Counted from the stretch's first letter, positions 1-8,413 are shown. The stretch is 64,000 bases of DNA from Mycobacteroides chelonae (GCF_016767715.1 NZ_CP050145.1:2666001-2730000), one strand, 5' to 3'. A program made the numbers and translations. The notes: generated by a model not told the origin, from the sequence alone.

Positions 1-1
1 G

Positions 2-601
2 GATCCGCTGCGGCTACTGGACATCTGCGCGACCAGCGACGGCGCAGCGGCCCTCATTGTGGCCAGCGCCGACTTCGTGAAGAAGCATCTCGGTTCGGTC
101 GACGGCGTGCCCTCGGTGCGCGCCGTCGCAACCATCACCCCCAAGTATCCGCAGCATCTTCCCGAACTCCCCGATATCGCAACCGATTCCACCGCGGTGG
201 TGCCGGCGCCCGATCGTGTCTTCAAGGACCAGATCGTTGACGCCGCGTACGCGGAGGCCGGTATCGGCCCCGAGGACGTGAGCCTTGCCGAGGTGTACGA
301 CCTCTCGACGGCCCTGGAGCTGGACTGGTACGAGCACCTGGGCCTGTGCGCCAAGGGTGAGGGTGAGCAGCTGCTGCGCAGCGGCGCCACGACGGTCGGC
401 GGCCGGATCCCGGTGAATGCCTCCGGTGGTCTGGCCTGTTTTGGCGAGGCCATTCCGGCGCAGGCCATCGCGCAGGTGTGCGAGCTGACCTGGCAGCTGC
501 GCGGGCAGGCCGGTGACCGGCAGGTCGAGGGTGCCCGGGTTGGGATTACCGCAAACCAGGGCTTGTTCGGCAACGGCTCGTCGGTGATTGTGGCGCGCTA
601 G
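2..601 (+). CDS. Thiolase-like lipid carrier/transfer protein (3' part; Rv1627c-like)
   Basis: The reading frame is open from the window edge, so the 5' end lies outside. The visible 199 codons begin with the thiolase-type stretch LLDICATSDGAAALIV and continue to the C-terminal thiolase-fold motif NASGGLACFGEAIPA near residue 140. Classical thiolases have an active-site Cys in a C-terminal CxG motif and a His in GHP. Here these positions read GLFGNGSS and GEAIP, so this belongs to the SCP2-thiolase-like, probably non-condensing, branch often called lipid-transfer or acetyl-CoA acetyltransferase-like protein. It probably acts on a sterol or lipid acyl-CoA in the cytoplasm. In M. tuberculosis the homologue Rv1627c lies next to pdtaR (Rv1626); here a liv operon sits between them. 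Substrate is unknown. Confidence 0.8.
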   Translation, partial: DPLRLLDICATSDGAAALIVASADFVKKHLGSVDGVPSVRAVATITPKYPQHLPELPDIATDSTAVVPAPDRVFKDQIVDAAYAEAGIGPEDVSLAEVYDLSTALELDWYEHLGLCAKGEGEQLLRSGATTVGGRIPVNASGGLACFGEAIPAQAIAQVCELTWQLRGQAGDRQVEGARVGITANQGLFGNGSSVIVAR

Positions 602-640
602 CAGCGCTTACCTACGATCGCGGGGCGTTAGCCTCAAGCG

Positions 641-1348
641 ATGGTGCGACAGTTCCACGCGTACGGCCCGTCGCACTGGGTGATTCTGGCCGTATTCGTG
701 CTCGGCGCAGGGCTCTTGGTGTGGCAGGGGCGTCGGCTCACCGATACCCCAGCCCGCCTTCTGGGGCGGGTGCTCGGCGCCGTGACCGCGATCATCTATG
801 CCGCCATACTGATCGCGGGATGTATCCCCCCGCGCATCGAGGCCTCGGTGCCTCTGCGGCTGACCGACCTGGCGACCGCTGTCGCCGCCTATGCGCTGTG
901 GTCCCAGCGCACCTGGGCATACGCGTTGACCTACTACTGGGGCCTGGTGCTCAGCAGCCAGGCGTTGATCTCCCCCGTGCTGACAGGTCCCGACTTCCCG
1001 GGGCGGGGGTTCCTGGCGTTCTGGTCGATACATCTGCTCGTGGTGTGGGCGGCCATCTATCTCACCTGGGGACGGGGCATGCGCCCCACCTGGCGCAGCT
1101 ATCGCATGACCGCCATAGTCACGTTGTCCTGGGCTGTCTTCACCATGGCCTTCAATGCTGCCGCCGGGTCAAACTATGGATTTCTCAATCAGAAACCCTC
1201 GACCGCAAGTCTTTTCGACCTGATGGGTCCGTGGCCGTGGTATGTCGTCACCGCGACCGTACTGGTCCTGACGGTCTGGGCGCTGATGACCTGGCCGTGG
1301 CAGCGATCGGCGGCTGAAACCGGCGAACGTCAGACCACGCCGAGATAG
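641..1348 (+). CDS. TIGR02206/YwaF-family integral membrane protein
   Basis: A 235-residue protein with about six hydrophobic segments, beginning with a short segment (MVRQFHAYGPSHWV) followed by a membrane helix at about residues 12-30. The pattern, length and the Trp/Tyr-rich loops (YALTYYWGLVLSS; YGFLNQKPS) resemble the YwaF/TIGR02206 family of conserved membrane proteins, which have no assigned function. The ATG lies 39 nt after the upstream thiolase stop, so the two may be cotranscribed. Its 3' end overlaps the 3' end of the convergent livF by 19 nt, so the two transcription units collide with no room for a separate terminator. Confidence 0.75.
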   Translation: MVRQFHAYGPSHWVILAVFVLGAGLLVWQGRRLTDTPARLLGRVLGAVTAIIYAAILIAGCIPPRIEASVPLRLTDLATAVAAYALWSQRTWAYALTYYWGLVLSSQALISPVLTGPDFPGRGFLAFWSIHLLVVWAAIYLTWGRGMRPTWRSYRMTAIVTLSWAVFTMAFNAAAGSNYGFLNQKPSTASLFDLMGPWPWYVVTATVLVLTVWALMTWPWQRSAAETGERQTTPR

Positions 1349-2055
1349 GCGGAGCGAATGCTGTCGTCCTGCAGTAATTCTCGCCCGGCACCGGATCGCA
1401 CGACCGATCCGGTCTCCAGAATATAGGCGTGGTCCGAACGGCTCAGTGCCTGCTGTGCGTTCTGCTCGACCAGAACCACCGTGGTCCCCGAGGCGTTGAT
1501 CTCCTCGATGATGTTGAAGATCTTCGTGATCAGCAGCGGGGCCAGACCCATGGAAGGCTCGTCGAGCAGAAGGATCTTCGGCCTGGCCATCAGGGCACGT
1601 CCAATGGAGAGCATCTGCTGCTCGCCGCCGGAGAGCGTGCCGCCCTCTTGGTGCCGACGCTCGGCCAGCCGCGGGAACAACGCGTTGATCCAGTCGAGAC
1701 GCTCCCGGCGCTCCGCCCGGGACTTGAATTTTCTTCCGTAACAACCCATTTCAAGGTTCTCGGCGACGGTCATGCCGGGGAAGATTCCGCGCCCCTCGGG
1801 GGCCTGCACGATCCCGGCTTTGACGCGCTTGTGCGCCTTCATCTTCGAGATGTCCTGGCCCTCGAAGAAGATCGTCCCCGAACTCAGCGGCACCAGACCC
1901 GAGATGGCGCGCATGGTGGTCGATTTGCCGGCGCCGTTGGAACCGAGCAGGGTGACCAGCTCGCCCTCCCGGACGTCGAAGGACAGCGTGCTCACCGCCT
2001 GGATCGGACCGTAGTGGACCCCGACGTTGTTGAGTTTCAGCTGTACGGGAGGCAT
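1330..2055 (-). CDS. livF: Branched-chain amino acid ABC transporter ATPase LivF
   Basis: This 241-residue nucleotide-binding subunit energises import of branched-chain amino acids or related compounds. Walker A GSNGAGKST is at residues 38-46; the signature LSGGEQQ is followed by Walker B ILLLDEPSMGLAP, the SMGLAP ending being characteristic of LivF. The H-loop lies in VVLVEQNAQQAL. It is the last gene of the livK-livH-livM-livG-livF order and directly abuts livG (livG ends at 2056). Length is normal for the family. Substrate specificity cannot be read from an ATPase; Liv-type systems also carry amides, urea and other small ligands. Confidence 0.93.
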   Translation of the reverse strand: MPPVQLKLNNVGVHYGPIQAVSTLSFDVREGELVTLLGSNGAGKSTTMRAISGLVPLSSGTIFFEGQDISKMKAHKRVKAGIVQAPEGRGIFPGMTVAENLEMGCYGRKFKSRAERRERLDWINALFPRLAERRHQEGGTLSGGEQQMLSIGRALMARPKILLLDEPSMGLAPLLITKIFNIIEEINASGTTVVLVEQNAQQALSRSDHAYILETGSVVRSGAGRELLQDDSIRSAYLGVV

Positions 2056-3003
2056 CTACCTCTCGCTTTCGGTATCGGGTGCGGCCGAATCGAGCCAACC
2101 GGGATCGGGTCCGTGGAACTCCTCATCGGCCACTCCGAGGTACGCCTCGATGACCGCCGGATCGTTTCGTACCTCGGCGGGCAGGCCGTCGGCGATCTTC
2201 CTGCCGAATTCGAGCACCACGATGCGATCCGTGACGCCCATGACCAGCTTCATATCGTGTTCGATGAGCAACACCGTGTACCCGTAGTCGCGGATGCGCT
2301 GGATCAGCTCGATCAGCGATTCCTTCTCGCTGGGGGTGAACCCGGCGGCCGGCTCGTCCAGGCAGAGCAGTTTGGGTTCGGTCGCCAGCGCCCGCGCTAT
2401 CTCGAGCCTGCGCTGGCTGCCATACGGCAGCTCCTTGGCTTTGACGTCGGCGACATCGGCGATGCCGACGAAGTCGAGCAGCCCCAGCCCCACATCGACG
2501 GCGTAGTGCTCCTCGCGGCGATGCCGCGGGGTCCGTAGCAGCGCGCCCAGCACCGACGTCTTGTGCCGGGCGTCGGTGCCCACCGCGACGTTCTCCAGGG
2601 CGGTCATCTCGCCGAACAGCCGGATGTTCTGGAAGGTCCGGGCGATCCCACGCCGGGTGATCTGGTGGCGCCGTAGGCGGCGCAGCGGCTTCCCGTCGAA
2701 CACGATGGCGCCCGATGTCGGCTTGTACACCCCGGTGATGGCATTGAAGCAGGTCGTCTTGCCCGCACCGTTGGGGCCGACCAGCCCAAGGATTTCCCCG
2801 CGCCGAATATCGAAGCTGACCCCGTCGAGGGCTTGCAGGCCACCGAATTTGAGCGTCAGTTCCTTGACCTCGAGCAGCACTTCTGCCTCGGCGGAATCGG
2901 CCTCGTCCGGGGCCTCCTCGGCGAGGTCAACCGCGTTCCCGGAGTCACCGAGTTCGTCGACTTCCGGCGCGGCTTCGGTGCTGGTCTCGTCGTGCTCGGT
3001 CAT
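2056..3003 (-). CDS. livG: Branched-chain amino acid ABC transporter ATPase LivG
   Basis: ATP-binding subunit of 315 residues, pairing with LivF at the membrane. The ABC domain begins at about residue 42; Walker A GPNGAGKTT lies at 76-84, and the family-specific motif ARTFQNIRLFGEMT, an ELPYGSQRRLEIARAL signature and Walker B LLCLDEPAAGF follow. The start ATG overlaps the livM stop as ATGA (3000-3003), showing translational coupling. The first 41 residues are a strongly acidic, Ala-rich extension (many D and E, no predicted structure) that typical ~255-residue LivG proteins lack. Either this tail is real or translation starts later; no clearly better start with an RBS was seen. Confidence 0.92.
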   Translation of the reverse strand: MTEHDETSTEAAPEVDELGDSGNAVDLAEEAPDEADSAEAEVLLEVKELTLKFGGLQALDGVSFDIRRGEILGLVGPNGAGKTTCFNAITGVYKPTSGAIVFDGKPLRRLRRHQITRRGIARTFQNIRLFGEMTALENVAVGTDARHKTSVLGALLRTPRHRREEHYAVDVGLGLLDFVGIADVADVKAKELPYGSQRRLEIARALATEPKLLCLDEPAAGFTPSEKESLIELIQRIRDYGYTVLLIEHDMKLVMGVTDRIVVLEFGRKIADGLPAEVRNDPAVIEAYLGVADEEFHGPDPGWLDSAAPDTESER

Positions 3004-4172
3004 GCCGTGGCCTCGGCTTCCTCAGGCTTCTTGGCGCCAATCCGCTCAGTTGCCTTGCGCCAGTAGGCCATCAGTTTTTGGTGGGCCGGGAACAGGCCCT
3101 GCGGCCGGAAGATCATCAGGACAACCAGCGCCAACCCGAAGAACAGGTACTTCAGATTGCCGAGGTCGACACCCTGCACCTGCACGCCGAGAAGGCGATT
3201 GGGCAGGTAAACGATGATGAACGCGCCGAAGATCACGCCGAGCTTGTTGCCCTGACCGCCGAGGACAACGGCGCACAGGAAAAGCATCGAGTTGATGATG
3301 TTGAAGGTGGGCGATGCCACGTATTGGACCTGGCCCGCGTAGAGGGCGCCGGACAGTCCGCCGATGCTGGCGCCGATCACGAAGGCCCACAGCTTGAACC
3401 GGAACGTGGGAACCCCCATCATCTCGGCGGCGTCCTCGTCCTCCCGGATGGCCACCCACGAGCGGCCGACCCGGCTGCGCTCCAGATTGCCCATCAGTAT
3501 CAGCACCACCGCGATCAGGCAGAGTCCCAGCCAGTACCACCACACCCCATAGTTCAGGTGACCACCTGAATTGCCGCTGGAGAAGACGCCACCACGGACG
3601 TACTGCTCCCCCACGTGCGGATAGGCGATCTTGTGCAGGCCGCGGGGTCCGTTGGTGACCTCCAGGTTATCGGCGAGCAGGCGGATGATCTCGCCGAATC
3701 CCAACGTGACAATGGCCAGGTAATCACCCCGAAGGCGCAGCGTGGGGGTGCCCAGCACCAGACCGAAGAAGGCGGCGATCGCGACCGCGATGGGCAGACA
3801 CGACAACCAGGCCCAGCTCGAGCTGAAGAAGGCCGATGTCCCCATGCGATTCCAGGGACTGTCGGGACTGGTCAGCAATGCGACCGTGTACGCACCGATG
3901 GCGTAGAAACCGACGTACCCCAGGTCGAGCAATCCAGCTTGTCCCACAACGACATTCAGGCCTATCGCGATGAGCGCCACCATAGCGAACTGGGCCATTA
4001 CCCCGCCGAAGCTGGTATTGGGAGTGTTCAGGTACGGAATCTTCCACACCGGAAGCAGTGCCATGAGCGCGAATCCGATGAGCCCGTACACCCACTGGAC
4101 CGGACGGGCCAGCTCGGACCACCATCGGCGTATCGAGTCTCCCGGCGCCAGGGCGCGTGCTGCGGTGGTCAT
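3000..4172 (-). CDS. livM: Branched-chain amino acid ABC transporter permease LivM
   Basis: Integral membrane subunit of 390 residues with about ten hydrophobic segments. Family hallmarks are visible: GLNVVVGQAGLLDLGYVGFYAIGAYT in the first third, TPTLRLRGDYLAIVTLGFGEIIR in the middle, and the cytoplasmic coupling (EAA-like) loop SRVGRSWVAIREDEDAAEMMGV. With LivH it forms the translocation pore. Its ATG overlaps the livH stop by 4 nt and its stop overlaps the livG start by 4 nt. The C-terminus is Lys/Glu/Ala-rich. Confidence 0.93.
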   Translation of the reverse strand: MTTAARALAPGDSIRRWWSELARPVQWVYGLIGFALMALLPVWKIPYLNTPNTSFGGVMAQFAMVALIAIGLNVVVGQAGLLDLGYVGFYAIGAYTVALLTSPDSPWNRMGTSAFFSSSWAWLSCLPIAVAIAAFFGLVLGTPTLRLRGDYLAIVTLGFGEIIRLLADNLEVTNGPRGLHKIAYPHVGEQYVRGGVFSSGNSGGHLNYGVWWYWLGLCLIAVVLILMGNLERSRVGRSWVAIREDEDAAEMMGVPTFRFKLWAFVIGASIGGLSGALYAGQVQYVASPTFNIINSMLFLCAVVLGGQGNKLGVIFGAFIIVYLPNRLLGVQVQGVDLGNLKYLFFGLALVVLMIFRPQGLFPAHQKLMAYWRKATERIGAKKPEEAEATA

Positions 4173-5239
4173 GCTTTCGCCCGCCCTAAGCTCTCACCGA
4201 GAATGCCGGTGGGCCGGAACATGAGCACGAGCACCAGCAGGACGAAGGCCACCACATCGCGCCACTGGGTGCCGAACACCGCTTGCCCGTAGTTCTCCAT
4301 CACGCCCAGCAGCAGGCCCCCGAGCAGCGCTCCGCGCAGATTGCCGATACCGCCGAGCACCGCGGCAGAGAATGCCTTGATGCCCAACAGGAATCCGCCG
4401 GAGTAGATGATGCCCTGCGGAACTTTGAGCGTGTACAGCAGTGCGGCGGCCCCGGCCAGCAGACCACCGATGATGAAGGTCGTCATGATGATGCGTTCGC
4501 GAGAGACACCCATCAGCGTCGCCGTCGTGGGGTCCTGTGCGACCGCCCGAATACCGCGCCCAAACTTGGTGTGATTGATCGCGACATCGGTGATGAAGGC
4601 CAGCACCAAGGCCGCTGCCACGACGACCAGGGTGACGTTGGTGATCGTGGCCTGGAACGGAATGTGGCGGCCGCCCACATCAAATGGGCCGAAGGTCCAT
4701 ACCGGCCTGGGCGTCACCAGCCGGATTGGCTGTTGCGCGTTGCTGCCGCCGTAACCCTTGAGGATCTTCGGCAGCACGAAATGCACGAATTCCTGGATAA
4801 CGAAAGACATCCCGATGGCGGTGATGAGGAACGTCAAGGGCCGTGCGCCACGGCGACGCAGCGGGCGGTAGGCGACCGCTTCCAACCCCAGCGCTGTGGT
4901 GGCCGATACCGCCATGGCGATGAGCATGGCGACACCGAGGTACAGCACGGTCAGCGAGACGCCCTTGTTATAGGCATTGCCGCCGGGCGAGAACCCGAGC
5001 ACGACATCCAGGGCGAAGTACGCCCCGAACATGCCCAGCATGAACACCTCGGAATGCGCGAAGTTGATCAGACGCAACACCCCGAAGACGAGCGTGTAAC
5101 CCACCGCGACCAACGCATAGATGGCGCCCCACGCCAAACCGTCGATCGTCAGCTGACCGATGCTGTTCCACAGTCCGTGCAGATCGAATGAAATTGTGCT
5201 GGCCTGCACATCTGTTTGTGCCATCCACCCCGAAATCAT
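4169..5239 (-). CDS. livH: Branched-chain amino acid ABC transporter permease LivH
   Basis: Permease of 356 residues; the conserved segments WGAIYALVAVGYTLVFGVLRLINFAHSEVFM (residues about 36-66) and VAQDPTTATLMGVSRERII (coupling loop) are diagnostic for LivH. The C-terminal half carries GGIGNLRGALLGGLLLGVME. Two starts are possible: ATG at 5239 or ATG at 5224 (MAQTDVQAS), the latter with GGGGTGG just upstream; the longer form is reported. It follows livK by 30 nt and overlaps livM by 4 nt. Confidence 0.92.
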   Translation of the reverse strand: MISGWMAQTDVQASTISFDLHGLWNSIGQLTIDGLAWGAIYALVAVGYTLVFGVLRLINFAHSEVFMLGMFGAYFALDVVLGFSPGGNAYNKGVSLTVLYLGVAMLIAMAVSATTALGLEAVAYRPLRRRGARPLTFLITAIGMSFVIQEFVHFVLPKILKGYGGSNAQQPIRLVTPRPVWTFGPFDVGGRHIPFQATITNVTLVVVAAALVLAFITDVAINHTKFGRGIRAVAQDPTTATLMGVSRERIIMTTFIIGGLLAGAAALLYTLKVPQGIIYSGGFLLGIKAFSAAVLGGIGNLRGALLGGLLLGVMENYGQAVFGTQWRDVVAFVLLVLVLMFRPTGILGESLGRAKA

Positions 5240-5269
5240 TTGCGGCTGAGCCTAGTCCCCTCGTATGTC

Positions 5270-6454
5270 CTACGTGACCTTATACACCCAGATAAGTGTC
5301 GAGGTTAGCTCTCCGTTCTCGTTCCACTTGTATTCACGCGCCACACCCTGCCCCTGGTAATTCCTGACCCAATCAAGCAACCCCGCTCGGGTGGTCTTTC
5401 CGGCGTCGATGCCCTTGACCAGGATGGTGGCCAGGTCGTATCCCTCGGTGCTGTAGGTGCCCGGTTCCTGCTGGAACTTGGCGGTGTACTCCTTGGAGAA
5501 GGTGTCCGAAGCCGGCCCGCACGGGCAGGACAGCAGTGCGTCCTTCGCGGAATCACCGGCCTGTTTGACGAACTCCATATCCTTTGCCCCGTCCGCGGAC
5601 ACAAATGTCGCGGTCACTCCGGCATTACGCAGCTGCTGGACCAAGGGAGCCGCCTCGGCGTAGTAGCCACCGAAGAACACCGCGTCCGGTGCGGCGTTCT
5701 TGAGCTGCGTGACCGCCGCGGAGAAGTCCTTGTCCCCCTTCTTCACCGAGGCATTGCAGTCGGTCCCGAGCGTCCCGCGAACCGCGTTGGCAAGCCCGGA
5801 TCCGTAGTCGGTGCTGTCGTCGATGACGCAGATCTTCTTGTACCCGAGCGTTTTCTTGAGGTAGTTGGCGACAGCGGGACCCTGCACGCCGTCATTGGCA
5901 AGCCCGCGGAAGAACGTCTTCCAGCCCTGCTGGGTGAGCGTCACGTTCGTGGCCGAGGCGGTCGTGGAGACCAGACCTGCCTCGCTGAAGATCTGGCCCG
6001 TCGACTTCGTCTCCCCCGAGAACCCCGGCCCGATCAGTCCGACGATGGTGGGGTCGCCGATGATTTGCGGGGCAATGTTGCTCGCGTTCTGCGGCAGGCC
6101 CTCGGTATCGAACTCGCGGAGTTTGATCTGGCATCCGGGATTTGCGGCGTTGTGCTTGTCGACGGCGAGTTTCGCCCCGTCGAGGATATTGATCCCGAGC
6201 GCGGCATCGGGACCGTTGAGCGCACCGGCCATCGCCAGGGAAACGTTGGCGCACTGTGCTTTTCCGTCACCGGCAGGATCGGCCGCTGATTTCACGTTCG
6301 ACGCGGGCACCTCGGTCCCATCCTGAGCGATCTGCACCAACGGCGAGATCTTCAGGTTGGTCTGATTGGACTCGTCCGACTGAGTGCCGGCGTGACAACC
6401 GACCAGGGCGAGGGACACCGCGCCCAGCATGATCACACTCGCGCGTGCACGCAC
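5270..6454 (-). CDS. livK: Branched-chain amino acid-type ABC transporter substrate-binding lipoprotein LivK
   Basis: A 394-residue periplasmic-side binding protein (Peripla_BP_6 fold). The N-terminus is a lipoprotein signal with lipobox LVGC, Cys20 being the lipidated residue. Conserved landmarks include NGPDAALGINILDGAKLAVD, VGLIGPGFSGETKSTGQIFSEAG and VDAFFGG-like VFFGGYYAEAAPLVQQLRNAG. The GTG start is preceded by GGAGG with a 5-nt spacer (rbs near 6461). It is first in the livKHMGF operon, and it would bind the ligand and deliver it to LivHM. Cys residues (CQIK, CNAS, CPCG) suggest disulfides outside the membrane. The ligand is not certain. Confidence 0.93.
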   Translation of the reverse strand: MRARASVIMLGAVSLALVGCHAGTQSDESNQTNLKISPLVQIAQDGTEVPASNVKSAADPAGDGKAQCANVSLAMAGALNGPDAALGINILDGAKLAVDKHNAANPGCQIKLREFDTEGLPQNASNIAPQIIGDPTIVGLIGPGFSGETKSTGQIFSEAGLVSTTASATNVTLTQQGWKTFFRGLANDGVQGPAVANYLKKTLGYKKICVIDDSTDYGSGLANAVRGTLGTDCNASVKKGDKDFSAAVTQLKNAAPDAVFFGGYYAEAAPLVQQLRNAGVTATFVSADGAKDMEFVKQAGDSAKDALLSCPCGPASDTFSKEYTAKFQQEPGTYSTEGYDLATILVKGIDAGKTTRAGLLDWVRNYQGQGVAREYKWNENGELTSTLIWVYKVT

Positions 6455-6551
6455 GATTACCTCCGGATGGCTGGGGCTGACAGGTCATAACAAAATCGCT
6501 GATCAGAAAACATAGCCAACCGCGGGGCAACGCGCAGTGCTTACCCGAGTT
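6455..6551 (-). promoter_or_regulatory. livK upstream region with candidate -10
   Basis: The 97-nt gap between pdtaR and livK (both minus strand) ends in a clear ribosome binding site GGAGG 5 nt before the livK GTG. A TATGTT hexamer (minus strand, 6514-6509) fits the TANNNT -10 consensus and would give a 5' leader of about 45-50 nt. No convincing -35 was found. A GC-rich hairpin arm pair CGCG...CGCG (about 6524-6537) lies just after the pdtaR stop and has no U-tract. Confidence 0.35.
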
Positions 6552-7169
6552 TCAGCTCGGCGCGTCGGTATCGAGTGTTTCCAGCACCACTTCGGCAACG
6601 CGCTTCATGGTGGTGCGGCGGTCCATCGCGGCGCGCTGGATCCATTTGAACGCCTCTGGCTCGGACAGGCCCTGGGTCGACTGCAGAACGCCCTTGGCGC
6701 GCTCGACCAGCTTGCGGGTCTCCAACCTGTCGGCGAGCGTCTGAACTTCCTTCTCCAGCGCGGTCAGCTCGCCGAAACGGCTCACGGCGACCTCGATGGC
6801 GGGTACCAGATCGGTCTTGGAGAACGGCTTCACCAGGTAGGCCATGGCGCCGGCATCGCGGGCCTTCTCCACCAGGTCGCGCTGGCTGAATGCGGTGAGG
6901 ATCACAATCGGCGCGATGCGCTTGGCGGCGATCTCCGAGGCGGCATCGATGCCATCGCGACGTGGCATCTTCACGTCCATGATCACCAGATCGGGTTTGA
7001 GTTCCTGGGCGAGGTCGACGGCTTCTTGTCCGTCCCCGGCCTGACCTACCACGTCATAGCCCTCCTCGTGCAGCATCTCGACCAGGTCGAGGCGGATGAG
7101 GGCTTCGTCTTCGGCGACGAGCACACGGCGGGCGGGCGCCGCCGGTTCGGTGTTCTGAGGGCCGGTCAT
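6552..7169 (-). CDS. pdtaR: ANTAR-domain response regulator PdtaR (Rv1626-like)
   Basis: A 205-residue response regulator that acts as an RNA-binding antiterminator. The receiver domain (about residues 15-130) has the acidic pocket AEDEA, the phospho-acceptor Asp in LVIMDVKMPRRDG and the conserved Lys in YLVKPFS. The C-terminal ANTAR domain contains the signature LETRKLVERAKGVLQ and EAFKWIQRAAMDRRTTMKRVAEVVLETL. In M. tuberculosis PdtaR is phosphorylated by the histidine kinase PdtaS and binds paired hairpins in target mRNAs; pdtaS is not in this window. An upstream ATG at 7178 would add three residues (MVA); MTGP is preferred because the known homologue begins the same way. Confidence 0.95.
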   Translation of the reverse strand: MTGPQNTEPAAPARRVLVAEDEALIRLDLVEMLHEEGYDVVGQAGDGQEAVDLAQELKPDLVIMDVKMPRRDGIDAASEIAAKRIAPIVILTAFSQRDLVEKARDAGAMAYLVKPFSKTDLVPAIEVAVSRFGELTALEKEVQTLADRLETRKLVERAKGVLQSTQGLSEPEAFKWIQRAAMDRRTTMKRVAEVVLETLDTDAPS

Positions 7170-7293
7170 GGCGACCATTGTGACGCATGTGGTCGTATGT
7201 ACGGCGATACCCTGGTGAAAGTGATGTTCCCCATCCCTTAAGGTTGGAGATCGCGCGACTGGCCGCTGGACACCAAAACGGCAGTAACGCCAG

Positions 7294-7370
7294 GCCCTCG
7301 TATCCCAACTGGCAGAGGAAACGGATTCAAAACCCGTGCAGTGTGAGTTCGAATCTCACCGAGGGCACCA
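7294..7370 (+). tRNA. tRNA-Leu (anticodon CAA), CCA encoded
   Basis: A cloverleaf can be drawn. The acceptor stem is GCCCTCG (7294-7300) with CGAGGGC (7360-7366), discriminator A and encoded CCA. The T stem GTGAG/CTCAC closes loop TTCGAAT. The anticodon loop TTCAAAA (7326-7332) carries CAA, reading the Leu codon UUG. The anticodon stem ACGGA/CCCGT has an A-C mismatch at its loop end and the D stem has only three pairs. The variable region is just five bases (GCAGT), unlike the long arm normal for bacterial tRNA-Leu. Identity therefore rests on the anticodon and discriminator base. Confidence 0.85.
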
Positions 7371-7457
7371 GAAAGACCACGCCATAGCTCCGCGATATGG
7401 AGTCCAAACTCGACCAAGGGCGCCGCGAATCGCGGCCGTCATGCTTTGATTCCCCGC

Positions 7458-7997
7458 ATGAACCGAGCAACTGTGGGTGTGCTGACGCTTATGGTGTGCG
7501 CTTCTGCGGTCGCAGCGTGCCAAACATCGCCCGGTATTACCCGCATATCGGACACGGCGTCGTCGACGGCCACCACGAAGACCTTCGCCGCCTCGACCAT
7601 CCCCCGGTCCACCTCCCTCGCGCCGACTGCCAAGGCCGACGCGGATGACCCGGCCAAGCGCATCCGCGATACCTTCCGGAGCCTGCAGAACCCCGTCATC
7701 GCCGCCACGAAGGACGGCACCGGCAGCTATGACATCCCGGTAGCGCCCCAACCATCAGCGTCGGGCCCGGCGGCCTACATCGCGGCCCTCTGCACCGGCG
7801 GCCCGGCCGTGAACATCGCGCTGGACAACACCCCGATACCCGGCGGCGGCATATGTGGCGACGACCCCAGCAAGCCCGGGGTGATCGTGATGCTTCTTGC
7901 CGTGAAGGCAAATCCGGCGGCCCCCCACACCATCAAGGTGCAAGGAGCCGCCGGTCAGCACAGCTGGGTATCGATGGCCTACGGCCAGATGTATTGA
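7458..7997 (+). CDS. Putative secreted lipoprotein, function unknown
   Basis: A 179-residue protein starting at ATG 7458 (a TTG four codons upstream is less likely). The N-terminus is a lipoprotein-type signal with lipobox VAAC, Cys21 predicted lipidated. A Ser/Thr-rich linker (residues about 25-60) follows, then a compact domain with YIAALCTGG and PGGGICGDDP whose two cysteines may form a disulfide. I do not recognise a family with a known role. It stands alone between the tRNA and a convergent small exported-protein gene. Confidence 0.75.
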   Translation: MNRATVGVLTLMVCASAVAACQTSPGITRISDTASSTATTKTFAASTIPRSTSLAPTAKADADDPAKRIRDTFRSLQNPVIAATKDGTGSYDIPVAPQPSASGPAAYIAALCTGGPAVNIALDNTPIPGGGICGDDPSKPGVIVMLLAVKANPAAPHTIKVQGAAGQHSWVSMAYGQMY

Positions 7998-8003
7998 CCG
8001 CGC

Positions 8004-8372
8004 CTAGCCGACGTCGGTACAGGTGACCCCGGGGTTCTCGCAGTCGGAGCCGGTCTCGCCGGGTGCACTGACCCAGCCGCCGTCATCGTCATGTCCGGGA
8101 GCGATATTGGACTCGGGTGGGTTGTTGTCGGAACCGCACACCACCCAGGCGTTCTCGCACTGAGCGCCGGCGCCGCCGGGGAGGTAGCCCCAGCCGCTGT
8201 TCCCGTCGTTGCTCGGCTGATCGACCAGTGATCCATGCGACGGCGAGTTGGGTGCGCCCGGAACCGGAGGTGCCGGCGACGGATCAGCCGAAGCCACCGC
8301 TCCGAATCCGACGAACGCAGCTGCCAGGACGCCGGCCGCGGGCGCCACGACAAAACGGGTGAATGAGTTCAT
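8004..8372 (-). CDS. Small exported Pro/Gly-rich protein, unknown function
   Basis: A 122-residue protein with a Sec signal peptide (MNSFTRFVVAPAAGVLAAAF...) and an Ala-x-Ala cleavage site (ASA-DPSP) near residue 30. The mature part is Pro-rich, then Gly/Asp/Asn-rich, with four Cys in two spaced pairs (CENAWVVC and CENPGVTC), an internal duplication of a C-E-N-x(3-4)-C unit that suggests two disulfide loops. The ATG at 8372 is chosen because GAAGAGG lies 6 nt upstream and longer versions destroy the signal peptide. It looks like the small secreted proteins common in mycobacteria. Confidence 0.8.
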   Translation of the reverse strand: MNSFTRFVVAPAAGVLAAAFVGFGAVASADPSPAPPVPGAPNSPSHGSLVDQPSNDGNSGWGYLPGGAGAQCENAWVVCGSDNNPPESNIAPGHDDDGGWVSAPGETGSDCENPGVTCTDVG

Positions 8373-8407
8373 GGGCACCTCTTCAAAGGGTGGACGAATA
8401 CAGGACA

Positions 8408-8413
8408 AATGTA
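8408..8413 (-). promoter_or_regulatory. Candidate -10 (TACATT) for the small exported protein
   Basis: On the minus strand TACATT fits the TANNNT -10 consensus and lies about 36 nt before the ATG at 8372, giving a leader of roughly 28 nt that contains the GAAGAGG ribosome site. A poor -35 (TCTGCA) lies 17 nt further upstream. The rest of the 147-nt divergent gap to the SnoaL-like gene shows nothing clear. Confidence 0.3.

Noticed and set aside
1330..1348. Rho-independent terminators at the many convergent gene ends
   Set aside because: The convergent ends overlap or lie within a few bases and no hairpin followed by a T-run was seen there.
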